From NCBI RefSeq assembly GCF_044762665.1, contig NZ_JBIWES010000002.1, forward strand, positions 186,001 to 250,000: a stretch of DNA of 64,000 nucleotides. The letters are read 5' to 3'. Shown one piece after another: positions 7,972 to 16,519 of the stretch. A program made the position numbers and the translations under genes. Source of the DNA: Peribacillus frigoritolerans_B. GTDB lineage: Bacteria > Bacillota > Bacilli > Bacillales > DSM-1321. Each line of letters starts with the position of its first letter. The first letter of the stretch is position 1. The notes under the pieces were generated by a model. It did not search any database and had not been told where the DNA came from. It saw nothing but the letters and a program-made list of their open reading frames with translations.

Positions 7972-8565
7972 ATGACAAGTGATGCTACATTTTCAAATGA
8001 GCTTGAGATATGGGGAAACCAGTTTCGGAAACTTTTACATGAGTTTCAAGAACAGACAGCTTTAAAAGAGAAACAGCTACTGGTTATCGGCTGCAGTACA
8101 AGTGAAGTGATCGGGAAAAGGATCGGTTCTGAAGGGACGCTCGATGTTGCGGGGATGATTTTTTCCATAGTGAGGGATTTTCAAGGAAAAACGGGAGTTC
8201 AGGTTGCATATCAATGTTGTGAGCATCTAAACAGGGCATTGGTTTTGCAAAGGGAAACCGCGATTCGTTATGAGTATGAAGAAGTTTCGGTCGTACCTGT
8301 AAGAACAGCTGGGGGATCGATGGCGACATACGCCTACCAGCAATGGAATGATGCTGTCGTCGTTGAACATATCAAAGCGGATGCAGGGATAGACATTGGG
8401 GACACATTCATTGGCATGCATCTGAAGCATGTGGCGGTCCCGATTCGCTCTGCCATTAAAGAAATAGGACATGCACATGTAACCATGGCAAAAACCCGCC
8501 CCAAACTGATTGGCGGGGAGCGGGCAGTTTATCAGGACAACTATGAAAACAAGAGTTGTAATTAA
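7972..8565 (+). CDS. ywlG: YwlG, TIGR01440 (UPF0340) family protein
   Basis: Conserved Firmicutes protein of unknown function. The family is placed near glyA and rpiB in many bacilli. I see GCSTSEVIGKRIGSEG, the FQ...CCEHLNRALV cysteine/histidine motif and the C-terminal ARTRPKLIGGERA-like segment (here AKTRPKLIGGERA). The frame opens at a TTG at 7954, but the ATG at 7972 has GAAAGGA about 9 nt upstream and fits the family start, giving 197 aa. It follows rpiB by 57 nt and is closed by a terminator. Confidence 0.88.
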   Translation: MTSDATFSNELEIWGNQFRKLLHEFQEQTALKEKQLLVIGCSTSEVIGKRIGSEGTLDVAGMIFSIVRDFQGKTGVQVAYQCCEHLNRALVLQRETAIRYEYEEVSVVPVRTAGGSMATYAYQQWNDAVVVEHIKADAGIDIGDTFIGMHLKHVAVPIRSAIKEIGHAHVTMAKTRPKLIGGERAVYQDNYENKSCN

Positions 8566-8577
8566 TGGGTAAGTGAG

Positions 8578-8611
8578 ACAGCATTTCTCGGATGGGGAAT
8601 GCTGTTTTTTA
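8578..8611 (+). terminator. Terminator after ywlG
   Basis: ACAGCATT (8578-8585) pairs with AATGCTGT (8598-8605), followed by a T-run. It separates the rpiB-ywlG unit from glyA. Confidence 0.8.
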
Positions 8612-8744
8612 ATTGAATGCGAGCAAAATCGTAAGGCTCAAGATGAGGTTCACAAGAAAATCCTTTATATTATAGTGCTAATATAATGGTGATTTCACTC
8701 GTGAAATATAGGGTGGAAGAGCTATTTATCATAATTTCGATGTT

Positions 8745-8789
8745 AAATACGAACATTTTCAAATGAAAAAACATTTAATGTTCGATAAA
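8745..8789. promoter_or_regulatory. Inverted PurBox pair (PurR operator) upstream of glyA
   Basis: CGAACATT at 8750-8757 and its exact reverse complement AATGTTCG at 8777-8784 are flanked by the AT-rich bases of the PurBox consensus AWWWCCGAACWWT. The spacing is 19 nt between cores. In B. subtilis PurR binds such pairs and represses purine genes including glyA, so this is a likely PurR operator in the 370-bp gap before glyA. I see no other gene in that gap. Confidence 0.7.
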
Positions 8790-8935
8790 AATAGACTATC
8801 ACTTCTAAATTAGACATGTTAAAATGGAGTAGAATTTTCTAATGATATTGGTAAGGCTTTTTCATGCTTTTTGAAGGCATGTTGCACATAAATACTAAAA
8901 AGCGAATCACGCACAATTTGAGGAGGAATTACGGA

Positions 8936-10177
8936 ATGAATCGTTTAGCAAAACAAGATGAGCAAGTGTTTAACGCAATTCAACTGGAATTAGGGCGTCA
9001 AAGAAGTAAAATTGAGCTTATTGCTTCTGAAAACTTCGTGAGTGAAGCTGTCATGGAAGCGCAAGGGTCGGTCTTGACTAATAAGTATGCAGAAGGATAC
9101 CCTGGAAAACGTTACTATGGCGGATGTGAATATGTAGACATCGTTGAAGATCTAGCACGTGAGCGTGCGAAAGAAATTTTCGGAGGCGAGTATGTGAACG
9201 TACAGCCTCACTCTGGAGCTCAAGCCAATATGGCCGTATACTTCACAGTGCTTCAAACTGGCGATACAGTGCTTGGGATGAACCTTTCGCATGGAGGTCA
9301 CTTAACACATGGAAGTCCAGTAAACTTCAGTGGTGTTAACTACAATTTCGTTGAATATGGTGTAGACGAAAAAGATCACCGTATCGATTACAATGATGTA
9401 TTGGAAAAAGCGCGTCAACATAAACCGAAATTGATCGTAGCGGGTGCAAGTGCATATCCACGGGAAATTGATTTCAAGCGATTCCGTGAAATTGCAGATG
9501 AAGTCGGGGCATATTTAATGGTCGATATGGCGCATATTGCAGGTTTAGTTGCGGCTGGATTACATCAAAGTCCAATTCCTTATGCTGACTTTGTAACGAC
9601 AACTACTCATAAAACACTTCGCGGGCCACGCGGAGGGATGATCATCTGTAAAGAAGAATTCGGTAAGAAGATCGATAAATCCATCTTCCCTGGAATTCAA
9701 GGCGGTCCGTTGATGCATGTTATTTCAGCTAAGGCTGTTGCTTTCGGCGAAGCGCTTCAAGATGAATTTAAAGTATATGCACAACAAATCATCGACAATG
9801 CTAAACGTTTGGGCGAAGGTTTGAAGAAAGAAGGATTCACTCTTGTTTCTGATGGCACGGACAATCACTTGATTCTTCTTGATGTACGCTCTACTGGATT
9901 AACGGGAAAAATCGCAGAGCATGTTTTGGATGAAATCGGTATTACCGTGAACAAAAATGCGATTCCTTATGACCCGGAAAAACCATTCGTTACCAGCGGT
10001 ATACGTATTGGGACTGCGGCAGTGACATCACGTGGCTTCGGTTTGGAAGACATGGATGAAATAGCTGCAATCATCGGACTTGTTTTGAAAAATAATGAAG
10101 ACGCAGCTAAACTTGAAGAAGCAAAACAGCGTGTTGAATCATTAGCGAACAAATTTGAATTATATCCTTCATTGTAA
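8936..10177 (+). CDS. glyA: Serine hydroxymethyltransferase
   Basis: A PLP enzyme that converts serine and tetrahydrofolate to glycine and 5,10-methylene-THF, feeding purine and thymidylate synthesis. The signature ELIASENFVS, the SGAQAN region, the catalytic-lysine motif TTTTHKTLRGPRGG and RIGTAAVTSRG are all present. An open frame begins at 8864, but the ATG at 8936 has GAGGAGGAATT just upstream and gives the standard 413 aa (MNRLAKQDEQVF). The PurBox pair about 150 nt upstream suggests purine control. A strong terminator follows, so it is monocistronic. Confidence 0.97.
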   Translation: MNRLAKQDEQVFNAIQLELGRQRSKIELIASENFVSEAVMEAQGSVLTNKYAEGYPGKRYYGGCEYVDIVEDLARERAKEIFGGEYVNVQPHSGAQANMAVYFTVLQTGDTVLGMNLSHGGHLTHGSPVNFSGVNYNFVEYGVDEKDHRIDYNDVLEKARQHKPKLIVAGASAYPREIDFKRFREIADEVGAYLMVDMAHIAGLVAAGLHQSPIPYADFVTTTTHKTLRGPRGGMIICKEEFGKKIDKSIFPGIQGGPLMHVISAKAVAFGEALQDEFKVYAQQIIDNAKRLGEGLKKEGFTLVSDGTDNHLILLDVRSTGLTGKIAEHVLDEIGITVNKNAIPYDPEKPFVTSGIRIGTAAVTSRGFGLEDMDEIAAIIGLVLKNNEDAAKLEEAKQRVESLANKFELYPSL

Positions 10178-10185
10178 TATCGGAG

Positions 10186-10217
10186 CTGCTCCCTTTTAAA
10201 GGGAGCGGTTTTTTTTG
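10186..10217 (+). terminator. Terminator after glyA
   Basis: CTGCTCCC pairs with GGGAGCGG at 10201-10208, followed by eight T residues. Confidence 0.88.
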
Positions 10218-10285
10218 TACTTATGGACGGTCATTGTGTTAGAAGAATCCGAATAGTGAAAATAGGTCTGACATCTAAACCTTTA

Positions 10286-10314
10286 TTGAAGATTGAAACA
10301 TTTTTCTGTAAAAT
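10286..10314 (+). promoter_or_regulatory. Sigma-A-type promoter of upp
   Basis: TTGAAG at 10286-10291 and TAAAAT at 10309-10314 are separated by 17 nt, giving a good housekeeping promoter about 100 nt before upp. Confidence 0.55.
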
Positions 10315-10413
10315 AGGTTGAAGTGAATTTTAAAAGACACGAAAATTTTTCTATTCGATTAGGGAAATCATAAAAAAGCGCGAAACTAAGCAATGGAATT
10401 GGAGAGATGCTAA

Positions 10414-11043
10414 ATGGGAAAAGTTTATGTTTTCGATCACCCGTTAATTCAACACAAATTAGCCTATATACGTGATATAAATACAGGAACAAAAGAATTC
10501 CGTGAACTAGTGGATGAAGTTGCATCATTGATGGCATTTGAAATCACGAGGGATATGCCGCTGGAAGAAGTCGAAATCCAAACACCAGTAAGCACAGCGA
10601 AAGTGAAAATGCTTTCTGGTAAAAAAGTGGGGATCGTCCCGATTTTACGTGCAGGCATAGGGATGGTGGACGGAATCATTAAGCTGATTCCTGCTGCAAA
10701 GGTCGGACATGTTGGACTTTACCGTGATCCTGAAACATTGAAACCGGTTGAATATTATGCGAAAATGCCAAGTGACCTGGCAGAAAGGGAATGCATTGTC
10801 GTTGACCCGATGTTAGCCACTGGCGGATCAGCCATCGAAGCAATCCATTCCATTAAAAAGCGCGGTGCAGTCAATATTAAATTCATGTGTTTGATTGCAG
10901 CTCCAGAGGGTGTTGAAGCTTTAAAAGAAGCTCATCCTGATGTTGATATCTATATTGCGGGTCTTGACGAAAAACTGAATGAACATGGTTATATCGTTCC
11001 AGGTCTTGGAGACGCAGGAGATCGTTTATTCGGCACAAAATAA
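10414..11043 (+). CDS. upp: Uracil phosphoribosyltransferase
   Basis: Salvages uracil with PRPP to UMP. The 209-aa protein has the PRPP-binding loop VDPMLATGGSAIEAI, the PILRAGIGM motif and the uracil-binding YIVPGLGDAGDRLFGTK at the C-terminus. The ATG has GGAGAG about 7 nt upstream. It is followed after 23 nt by mnaA with no terminator between, so the two are probably cotranscribed, as in B. subtilis. Confidence 0.97.
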   Translation: MGKVYVFDHPLIQHKLAYIRDINTGTKEFRELVDEVASLMAFEITRDMPLEEVEIQTPVSTAKVKMLSGKKVGIVPILRAGIGMVDGIIKLIPAAKVGHVGLYRDPETLKPVEYYAKMPSDLAERECIVVDPMLATGGSAIEAIHSIKKRGAVNIKFMCLIAAPEGVEALKEAHPDVDIYIAGLDEKLNEHGYIVPGLGDAGDRLFGTK

Positions 11044-11066
11044 GGAAAGAAACTGAGGTGTCACGA

Positions 11067-12209
11067 ATGAACAAACCGATAAAAGTCATGACCATTTTCG
11101 GGACGAGACCAGAAGCTGTCAAAATGGCTCCCTTAGTACTCGAATTTCAAAAACACCCAGAATATTTCAAGCCGATCGTTGCTGTTACGGCTCAGCATCG
11201 CCAAATGTTAGATCAAGTTCTCGAACTATTTTCCATAAAGCCGGACTATGACTTGGACATAATGAAGGAAAGGCAAACGCTTGCTGACATTACAACAAGA
11301 GCATTAAATGGTCTTGATTCCGTAATGAAGGAAGCTAAACCAGATATTGTTCTCGTACATGGTGATACAACCACGACGTTTGTCGCAAGTCTGGCAGCTT
11401 TTTATAATCAAATTGTCATTGGGCATGTAGAAGCGGGGCTGCGCACTTGGAATAAGTATTCCCCCTATCCGGAAGAGATGAATCGACAGCTTACAGGTAC
11501 GATGGCGGATTTGCATTTTGCGCCGACTTCCAAAGCCGAGGAGAATCTGCTGAACGAAAACAAGAAGGATAATATCTTCGTGACGGGAAATACAGCAACG
11601 GATGCTTTAAAGACGACTGTAAGGTCCACATATTCCCATCCGGTTTTAAATGGACTTGGCGAAGACAGGCTCATTTTGCTTACGGCCCATCGCAGGGAAA
11701 ATCTAGGGGAACCTATGAGGAATATCTTCCGGGCCGTAAAGAGAATCATTGTTGAGCATGATGACGTTCAAGTGGTATATCCTGTCCATTTAAATCCGCT
11801 TGTTCAGGAATTGGCAAACGAAGTGCTCGGGAATGATCCGCGGGTTCATTTGATAGAACCGCTGGATGTATTGGATTTCCATAACTTCGCTTCAAGAGCC
11901 TATTTGATTTTGACTGATTCTGGAGGAATCCAGGAAGAGGCACCTTCACTTGGTGTACCTGTCCTGGTTTTAAGGGATACGACCGAACGTCCTGAGGGGA
12001 TTGCGGCTGGAACCTTAAGATTGGCAGGTACTGATGAACAATCCATATATGATTTGGCACATGAATTGCTCACCGATCAAGAGGTGCACGAAAAAATGTC
12101 CAAAGCTTCAAATCCATATGGGGATGGAAATGCTTCGGTCCGAATAGCTGAAGCCATCCGTTACTATTTTAAGCAAATAAATATGCCGCCAACTAGATTT
12201 GACTCATAA
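11067..12209 (+). CDS. mnaA: UDP-N-acetylglucosamine 2-epimerase (non-hydrolysing)
   Basis: Converts UDP-GlcNAc to UDP-ManNAc, the precursor of the wall teichoic acid linkage unit and other glycopolymers. Motifs of the family: FGTRPEAVKMAPL, VHGDTTTT, GHVEAGLRT, TAHRRENLGEP and TDSGGIQEEAPSLG. I choose the ATG at 11067 (380 aa) with GAGGTG upstream; a GTG at 11058 would add three residues. A terminator follows directly. It is also called wecB or yvyH. Confidence 0.95.
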   Translation: MNKPIKVMTIFGTRPEAVKMAPLVLEFQKHPEYFKPIVAVTAQHRQMLDQVLELFSIKPDYDLDIMKERQTLADITTRALNGLDSVMKEAKPDIVLVHGDTTTTFVASLAAFYNQIVIGHVEAGLRTWNKYSPYPEEMNRQLTGTMADLHFAPTSKAEENLLNENKKDNIFVTGNTATDALKTTVRSTYSHPVLNGLGEDRLILLTAHRRENLGEPMRNIFRAVKRIIVEHDDVQVVYPVHLNPLVQELANEVLGNDPRVHLIEPLDVLDFHNFASRAYLILTDSGGIQEEAPSLGVPVLVLRDTTERPEGIAAGTLRLAGTDEQSIYDLAHELLTDQEVHEKMSKASNPYGDGNASVRIAEAIRYYFKQINMPPTRFDS

Positions 12210-12210
12210 A

Positions 12211-12243
12211 AAGGGAAAAGCCATGCGCTTTTCCTTTTTTTAT
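12211..12243 (+). terminator. Terminator after mnaA
   Basis: GGAAAAGC pairs with GCTTTTCC across a 5-nt loop, with an A-run before and a T-run after; it could work in both directions. Confidence 0.88.
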
Positions 12244-12292
12244 TTGCATACTCCAAGGTTGTTGAGAAAAGATAACTGCTAAGGGGATGATT

Positions 12293-14521
12293 ATGTTGGG
12301 AAAGAAAACGTTCATAGTGTTTGTTTTCCTTTTTATATTTATTTATCAAAATGAAAAGGGATTGGCATCCGTCATTCTGCCGCCATTTCCAAAACTATCT
12401 GAATCTAAGGAAGTAACGGTTGTTGTCACGATGGATAAGGCGTTTCAACGAAAAAAGATCGAAAAACTGCTTGAAAAATATCCATCCCTTCAATTACGGA
12501 ATGTTTATTCGGTTGCCCTGAATGGATTCTCCCTTCATGGGAAAATGAATGAGATAGAACAACTTAAAAAGGAGGATGAAATTCAGGCCGTAACGGAAGT
12601 ATCCGTTTATCAAGCCGTGTTGGATAAAAGTGTCCCATACATAGGAGGAGACAGGGTCAGGGGTTTCTTTGATAAGGAGAATCACCGGATCACCGGTAAA
12701 GGGATAAAAGTAGGAATAATCGATACTGGCATCGATTATACACATCCAGATTTGCAACGTGCTTATAGAGGGGGGAAGGATCTGGTTGATGGTGATGAAG
12801 ATCCGATGGAAACCAAAAATCAAGGCGACCTGGATACATTGCATGGCACTCATGTGGCAGGCATCATTGCAGCCAATGGAAAAATGAAAGGCGTCGCACC
12901 TGAAGCGGAAATTTACGCATATCGAGCTTTGGGACCAGGCGGTGCAGGAGATACGGATCAAGTATTGAAGGCTATTGAGTCAGCCATGAAGGATAAGGTG
13001 GATGTATTGAACCTCTCTCTTGGTAATAACGTCAATGGTCCTGATTTACCTATCTCCCTTGCATTGAATAAGGCTGTGGAAAGCGGCATCGTTGCCGTGA
13101 CATCAAACGGGAATTCCGGTCCGGCTGTATGGACCGTCGGTTCACCCGGTACAGCGGAAAAAGCGATTTCCGTTGGGGCATCGACTCCTCCCTTAAGGGT
13201 TCCGTACATGATTTACGGTCTTGGATCGAAAAAGCATCAATCGCATTTAACCTTGTTTCAAGGCTCTAAAAAATGGAACCTGACGTTTTCCGAGAATGTC
13301 ATATATGGGGGACTGGGTAATGAAAAGGACCTGAAGGATGTTCGGGATAAGATTGTGTTGATGGAACGTGGCACTCTTACCTTTCAGCAGAAAGTATCCA
13401 ATGCAGAAAAGGCAGGTGCAAAGGGGGTAATTGTTTTTAATAATACGAGCGGGACCTTTACTGGAAGCTTGGAAAAAGAAATGAAAATTCCAGCTGCTTC
13501 TATTAATAGAAGAGATGGATTGCAGCTTAAGCAAATCATGGAAAAAGGGCAGAGCAAAACCGTTCAATTTGTTTATAAGAACGAGCAGGATAGGCTAGCG
13601 GACTTTAGCTCCAGGGGACCGGTAACCGTATCGTGGGGAATAAAGCCTGACGTATTGGCCCCGGGAGTGGAAATTGAAAGCACCATTCCTAAAGGATATA
13701 TGTCCTTGGATGGAACAAGTATGTCCGCACCGCATGTTGCAGGGGCTTGCGCCTTAATCCTGCAAAAACACCCGGAATGGACTCCTGATCAAGTGAAATC
13801 TGCATTGATGAGCACTTCCAAGCCATTGAGGAAAACTGTAAATCAATTGTATCATACATATGAACAGGGGGCTGGACGCATCCAGGTCGACGAAGCATTA
13901 AAAGCGGACACGCTCTTGAATCCAAGCTCATTGTCCTTTGGGATGTATACAAAAAAAGAAGGAATTGAAGAGCATCATGAAACGGTAGTCATAGAAAATA
14001 CCGGAACGGAAATGAGGAAGTACTCATTCATGGTTCCATTAAAAGAGACGGGACTCACTTGGGAATTGCCGAAATCCCTTACTTTGAAACCGAAGGAAAA
14101 GAAACGGATAAAAGTTGGACTGCAGGTCAACCCAGCCGAGCTTAAAAAGGGAGTCTTTGATGGATACCTCATTATAATGGAAGGAACCAAAAGAATATCC
14201 CTTCCTTATTTATATGTAAAAGAAGAGCCTGATTATCCAAGGATAATGGGATTTGATTTTGGACAAGGGGACAAGAAAGGCACATATCGATACGAAATGT
14301 ATCTTCCGCGCGGGGCAGAAGAATTCGGTATTGCCCTTTATGAGGAAGATAGCTTGAAATTCGCTGGATATTTGGATTGGTCCAGATCGGCTCCTTCCGG
14401 TTTGATCAAAAAAGATGTTTTGAAAAAGGACTTGCCGCCTAAAGGAGTGTATAAAGCGATAATCTTTGCGAGAAGGGGCGGAAGGGAAGATCGGATAGAA
14501 AAGACGTTACTTATCGAGTGA
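12293..14521 (+). CDS. Secreted subtilisin-like serine protease with PA domain (Vpr-like)
   Basis: Extracellular S8 peptidase of about 742 aa. A signal peptide (residues 1-26) is followed by an inhibitor I9-like propeptide (about 38-110) and the catalytic domain with Asp about 144 (VGIIDTGIDYTHPDL), His about 184 (HGTHVAG) and Ser about 476 (GTSMSAPHVAG). A protease-associated domain is inserted between His and Ser (VLMERGTLTFQQKVSNAEKAG). The C-terminal 200 residues look like beta-sandwich modules. AAGGGG sits 6 nt before the ATG at 12293, so the upstream ATG at 12287 is less likely. It lies between mnaA and the ATP synthase operon, where B. subtilis has no protease. A second, larger Vpr-like protease is encoded at 51.3 kb. 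Confidence 0.9.
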   Translation: MLGKKTFIVFVFLFIFIYQNEKGLASVILPPFPKLSESKEVTVVVTMDKAFQRKKIEKLLEKYPSLQLRNVYSVALNGFSLHGKMNEIEQLKKEDEIQAVTEVSVYQAVLDKSVPYIGGDRVRGFFDKENHRITGKGIKVGIIDTGIDYTHPDLQRAYRGGKDLVDGDEDPMETKNQGDLDTLHGTHVAGIIAANGKMKGVAPEAEIYAYRALGPGGAGDTDQVLKAIESAMKDKVDVLNLSLGNNVNGPDLPISLALNKAVESGIVAVTSNGNSGPAVWTVGSPGTAEKAISVGASTPPLRVPYMIYGLGSKKHQSHLTLFQGSKKWNLTFSENVIYGGLGNEKDLKDVRDKIVLMERGTLTFQQKVSNAEKAGAKGVIVFNNTSGTFTGSLEKEMKIPAASINRRDGLQLKQIMEKGQSKTVQFVYKNEQDRLADFSSRGPVTVSWGIKPDVLAPGVEIESTIPKGYMSLDGTSMSAPHVAGACALILQKHPEWTPDQVKSALMSTSKPLRKTVNQLYHTYEQGAGRIQVDEALKADTLLNPSSLSFGMYTKKEGIEEHHETVVIENTGTEMRKYSFMVPLKETGLTWELPKSLTLKPKEKKRIKVGLQVNPAELKKGVFDGYLIIMEGTKRISLPYLYVKEEPDYPRIMGFDFGQGDKKGTYRYEMYLPRGAEEFGIALYEEDSLKFAGYLDWSRSAPSGLIKKDVLKKDLPPKGVYKAIIFARRGGREDRIEKTLLIE

Positions 14522-14629
14522 ACAGAGGACAATAAGTAAAATAAAATGGATGTCAATAGTATAAAAAAGATAATTTGTGAACAATTCGTTAATAATTACA
14601 AACCTGTGACAAATTTCACTAACCACTCA

Positions 14630-14658
14630 TTGACAATGATTCTAGCCTATTGTATGCT
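14630..14658 (+). promoter_or_regulatory. Sigma-A-type promoter of the atp operon
   Basis: TTGACA at 14630-14635, a 17-nt spacer and TATGCT at 14653-14658. It is the only good promoter in the 458-bp gap before atpI, and would give a leader of about 90 nt to the atpZ remnant. Confidence 0.6.
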
Positions 14659-14755
14659 AACAAAGGATGTAAAATGAGAGGGTTTTCAGTAGCCCGGCAT
14701 GCAGATTTTTACAGCATGAAATGTTTTCTATCCTCCACCAAATTCAACCGCGAGG

Positions 14756-14971
14756 ATGCAACTTACGTCAAATGATCGCCGTCTAAAATGGCTATGACTT
14801 TGATGTCAGCGATTCTTTCTCAAATAGTCGGATCAGTTTTGTTCGGTAACTTCTTTTACTTGTCAGAACCTAAGATTCGAACCGCTGCTATTAGTAATTG
14901 GCCTTCTTTGTGGACTTGCTAGGTTTACAAGCAATGCTTCATTCAGTACGAAAATATTTCTCAGGAGATTA
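14756..14971 (+). pseudogene. atpZ: Decayed atpZ (ATP synthase AtpZ/AtpI-family protein)
   Basis: Three frames together spell an AtpZ protein. An N-terminal piece from ATG 14756 reads MQLTSNDRRLK and stops. A second frame from 14788 reads MAMTLMSAILSQIVGSVLFG. A third gives EPLLLVIGLLCGLA, and a fourth segment from 14922 reads GLQAMLHSVRKYFSGD and ends at TAA 14969-14971. Intact bacilli homologues show the same order, an MSAILSQ-type first membrane helix, an IGLLLGLA second helix and a terminal FSGD. One frameshift is a single missing A in an A-run near 14785; the others are small deletions. All neighbouring atp genes are intact, so gene decay is more likely than general sequencing error. The overlap just before atpI fits AtpZ-AtpI translational coupling in relatives. 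Confidence 0.75.
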
Positions 14972-14979
14972 AATGAAAA

Positions 14980-15348
14980 ATGCCAGAAATGAAAATCATG
15001 TTCAACAGGCAGAGTAAATATATAATTTTTCTTCTGGCGGTTTATGTTGTTGGATGGGGACTTACGAGTTATCAAGCCGTTTTTGCTGGGCTTATACTGG
15101 GTACGAGTTTGAGTTTATACAATTTATGGCTGATCAATCAGAAAATGAAAAAGTTCAGTCAGGCGCTCGATGAAGGAAAGAAAACGAAATCTCTTGGGAC
15201 GATGACACGAATGGCATCCGCAGGTCTAGCGGTACTCATTGCATTGGAATTTCCGGAGCATTTTCATCTGATAAGTGTTGTATGGGGATTAATGACAGCT
15301 TATATTGTCATTTTTATAGATTTTTTCATCCAATTAATACGTCGATAG
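14980..15348 (+). CDS. atpI: ATP synthase subunit I
   Basis: A 122-aa membrane protein with about four hydrophobic segments. AtpI assists assembly of the c-ring and has been linked to Mg2+ uptake. The pattern NLWLINQKMKKF, GKKTKSLGTMTRMASAG and HLISVVWGLMTAYIVIFIDFFIQ is typical of Bacillus AtpI. The start at 14980 (MPEMKIMFNRQSKY) fits homologues, although the nearest ribosome site, AGGAG at about 14963, is 12-13 nt away. That site would also serve the atpZ stop region, so expression may once have been coupled to atpZ. Confidence 0.88.
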   Translation: MPEMKIMFNRQSKYIIFLLAVYVVGWGLTSYQAVFAGLILGTSLSLYNLWLINQKMKKFSQALDEGKKTKSLGTMTRMASAGLAVLIALEFPEHFHLISVVWGLMTAYIVIFIDFFIQLIRR

Positions 15349-15370
15349 CGGGGAAGAGAGGTGAATATAG

Positions 15371-16066
15371 TTGAATCATGAAGCACCCTTACAAGAATTT
15401 ATGGGTCTTACCTTTAACTTGAGTAACGTCCTAATGATTACAGTTGCCAGTCTAGTTGTGTTCATACTTGCTGTGCTTGGTACACGTAAGCTTGCCATGA
15501 AGCCAACCGGCATGCAGAATTTCATGGAATGGATTATGGATTTCGTTAAGGGTATTATTAATAGTAACATGGACTGGAGAACAGGTGGTCAGTTTCAACT
15601 GCTTGGTATGACTTTGCTGATGTACATTTTTGTGTCCAATATGCTAGGTCTTCCGTTTGCAATTAGTTACGATGGAGTGCTTTGGTGGAAATCACCAACA
15701 GCCGACCCAGTTATCACATTGACTCTTGCAGTCATGGTTTTAGGTTTAACGCATTATTATGCTATAAAAATGAAAGGCGCCAAGGGTTACTTTAAAGCTT
15801 ATAAAAACCCAATGACACTTGTAGAGGAATTTACAAACTCCTTGACACTTGGTCTGCGTCTATATGGTAACATTTATGCTGGTGAAGTTTTGCTGAGTCT
15901 ATTAGCGGGCACCCTAGCATTTAGTGGAGCTGCCGGATTTATTGGTGCAATTGTGCCTACATTAGTATGGCAAGGCTATAGTATTTTCGTCGGTAGTATC
16001 CAAGCGTTTATCTTTGTCACGTTAACAATGGTTTATCTGTCTCATAAAGTCAGTGACGACCATTAA
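15371..16066 (+). CDS. atpB: ATP synthase Fo subunit a
   Basis: Membrane subunit that forms the two proton half-channels against the c-ring. At 231 aa it has five to six hydrophobic segments. The essential arginine lies in LTLGLRLYGNIYAGE, and the C-terminal helix region IFVGSIQAFIFVTLTMVYLSHKV is conserved. The start is a TTG at 15371 (MNHEAPLQEFMG) behind GAGAGGTGA, as in B. subtilis, where the N-terminus is also MNH. Second intact gene of the atp operon. Confidence 0.96.
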   Translation: MNHEAPLQEFMGLTFNLSNVLMITVASLVVFILAVLGTRKLAMKPTGMQNFMEWIMDFVKGIINSNMDWRTGGQFQLLGMTLLMYIFVSNMLGLPFAISYDGVLWWKSPTADPVITLTLAVMVLGLTHYYAIKMKGAKGYFKAYKNPMTLVEEFTNSLTLGLRLYGNIYAGEVLLSLLAGTLAFSGAAGFIGAIVPTLVWQGYSIFVGSIQAFIFVTLTMVYLSHKVSDDH

Positions 16067-16130
16067 TTATAAGTTCATTTAGAACTAAAAAAATAATAAA
16101 TTTTGATACAATCTAAGGAGGATATTTATA

Positions 16131-16355
16131 ATGACAGGTTCAGTAGGTCTTCTTGCAGCAGCAATTGCAATTGGTTTGGCAGCACTAGGTGCAGGTATTG
16201 GTAATGGTCTTATCGTTTCAAGAACAGTGGAAGGTATCGCTCGTCAACCAGAAGCTCGCGGTATGCTTCAAACAACAATGTTCATCGGGGTAGGTTTAGT
16301 TGAGGCGATGCCTATCATCGCGGTAGTAATTGCGTTTATGGTATATGGTGGTTAA
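16131..16355 (+). CDS. atpE: ATP synthase Fo subunit c
   Basis: Proteolipid subunit forming the rotor ring. It has two transmembrane helices linked by the polar loop ARQPEARG. The proton-carrying glutamate lies in GLVEAMPIIAVV of helix 2, and the glycine-rich helix 1 has GALGAGIGNGL-like packing (here LAALGAGIGNGLIV). It is 74 aa, with strong AAGGAGG upstream. A stable hairpin follows in the atpE-atpF gap, in keeping with the high expression needed for this subunit. Confidence 0.97.
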   Translation: MTGSVGLLAAAIAIGLAALGAGIGNGLIVSRTVEGIARQPEARGMLQTTMFIGVGLVEAMPIIAVVIAFMVYGG

Positions 16356-16380
16356 TAGAACCTTCAAAAAGTTCAAAAAT

Positions 16381-16410
16381 GGCGAAGTTCGTTCCATGTG
16401 AACCTTCGCC
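16381..16410 (+). promoter_or_regulatory. Intercistronic hairpin between atpE and atpF
   Basis: GGCGAAG pairs with CTTCGCC, extended by TTC/GAA, followed by a poor T-run (TTTCCTTTA). It probably stabilises the atpE message or acts as a partial terminator. Confidence 0.6.
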
Positions 16411-16519
16411 TTTCCTTTATGTCCACAATCCTGTTTTATACAGTTTAAGAGCATAGTTTTCTAAAGTTCATATAATGAACGCTTTAAGAAGTGAAACTCG
16501 TGAAGGGAGTGAACCAAGC

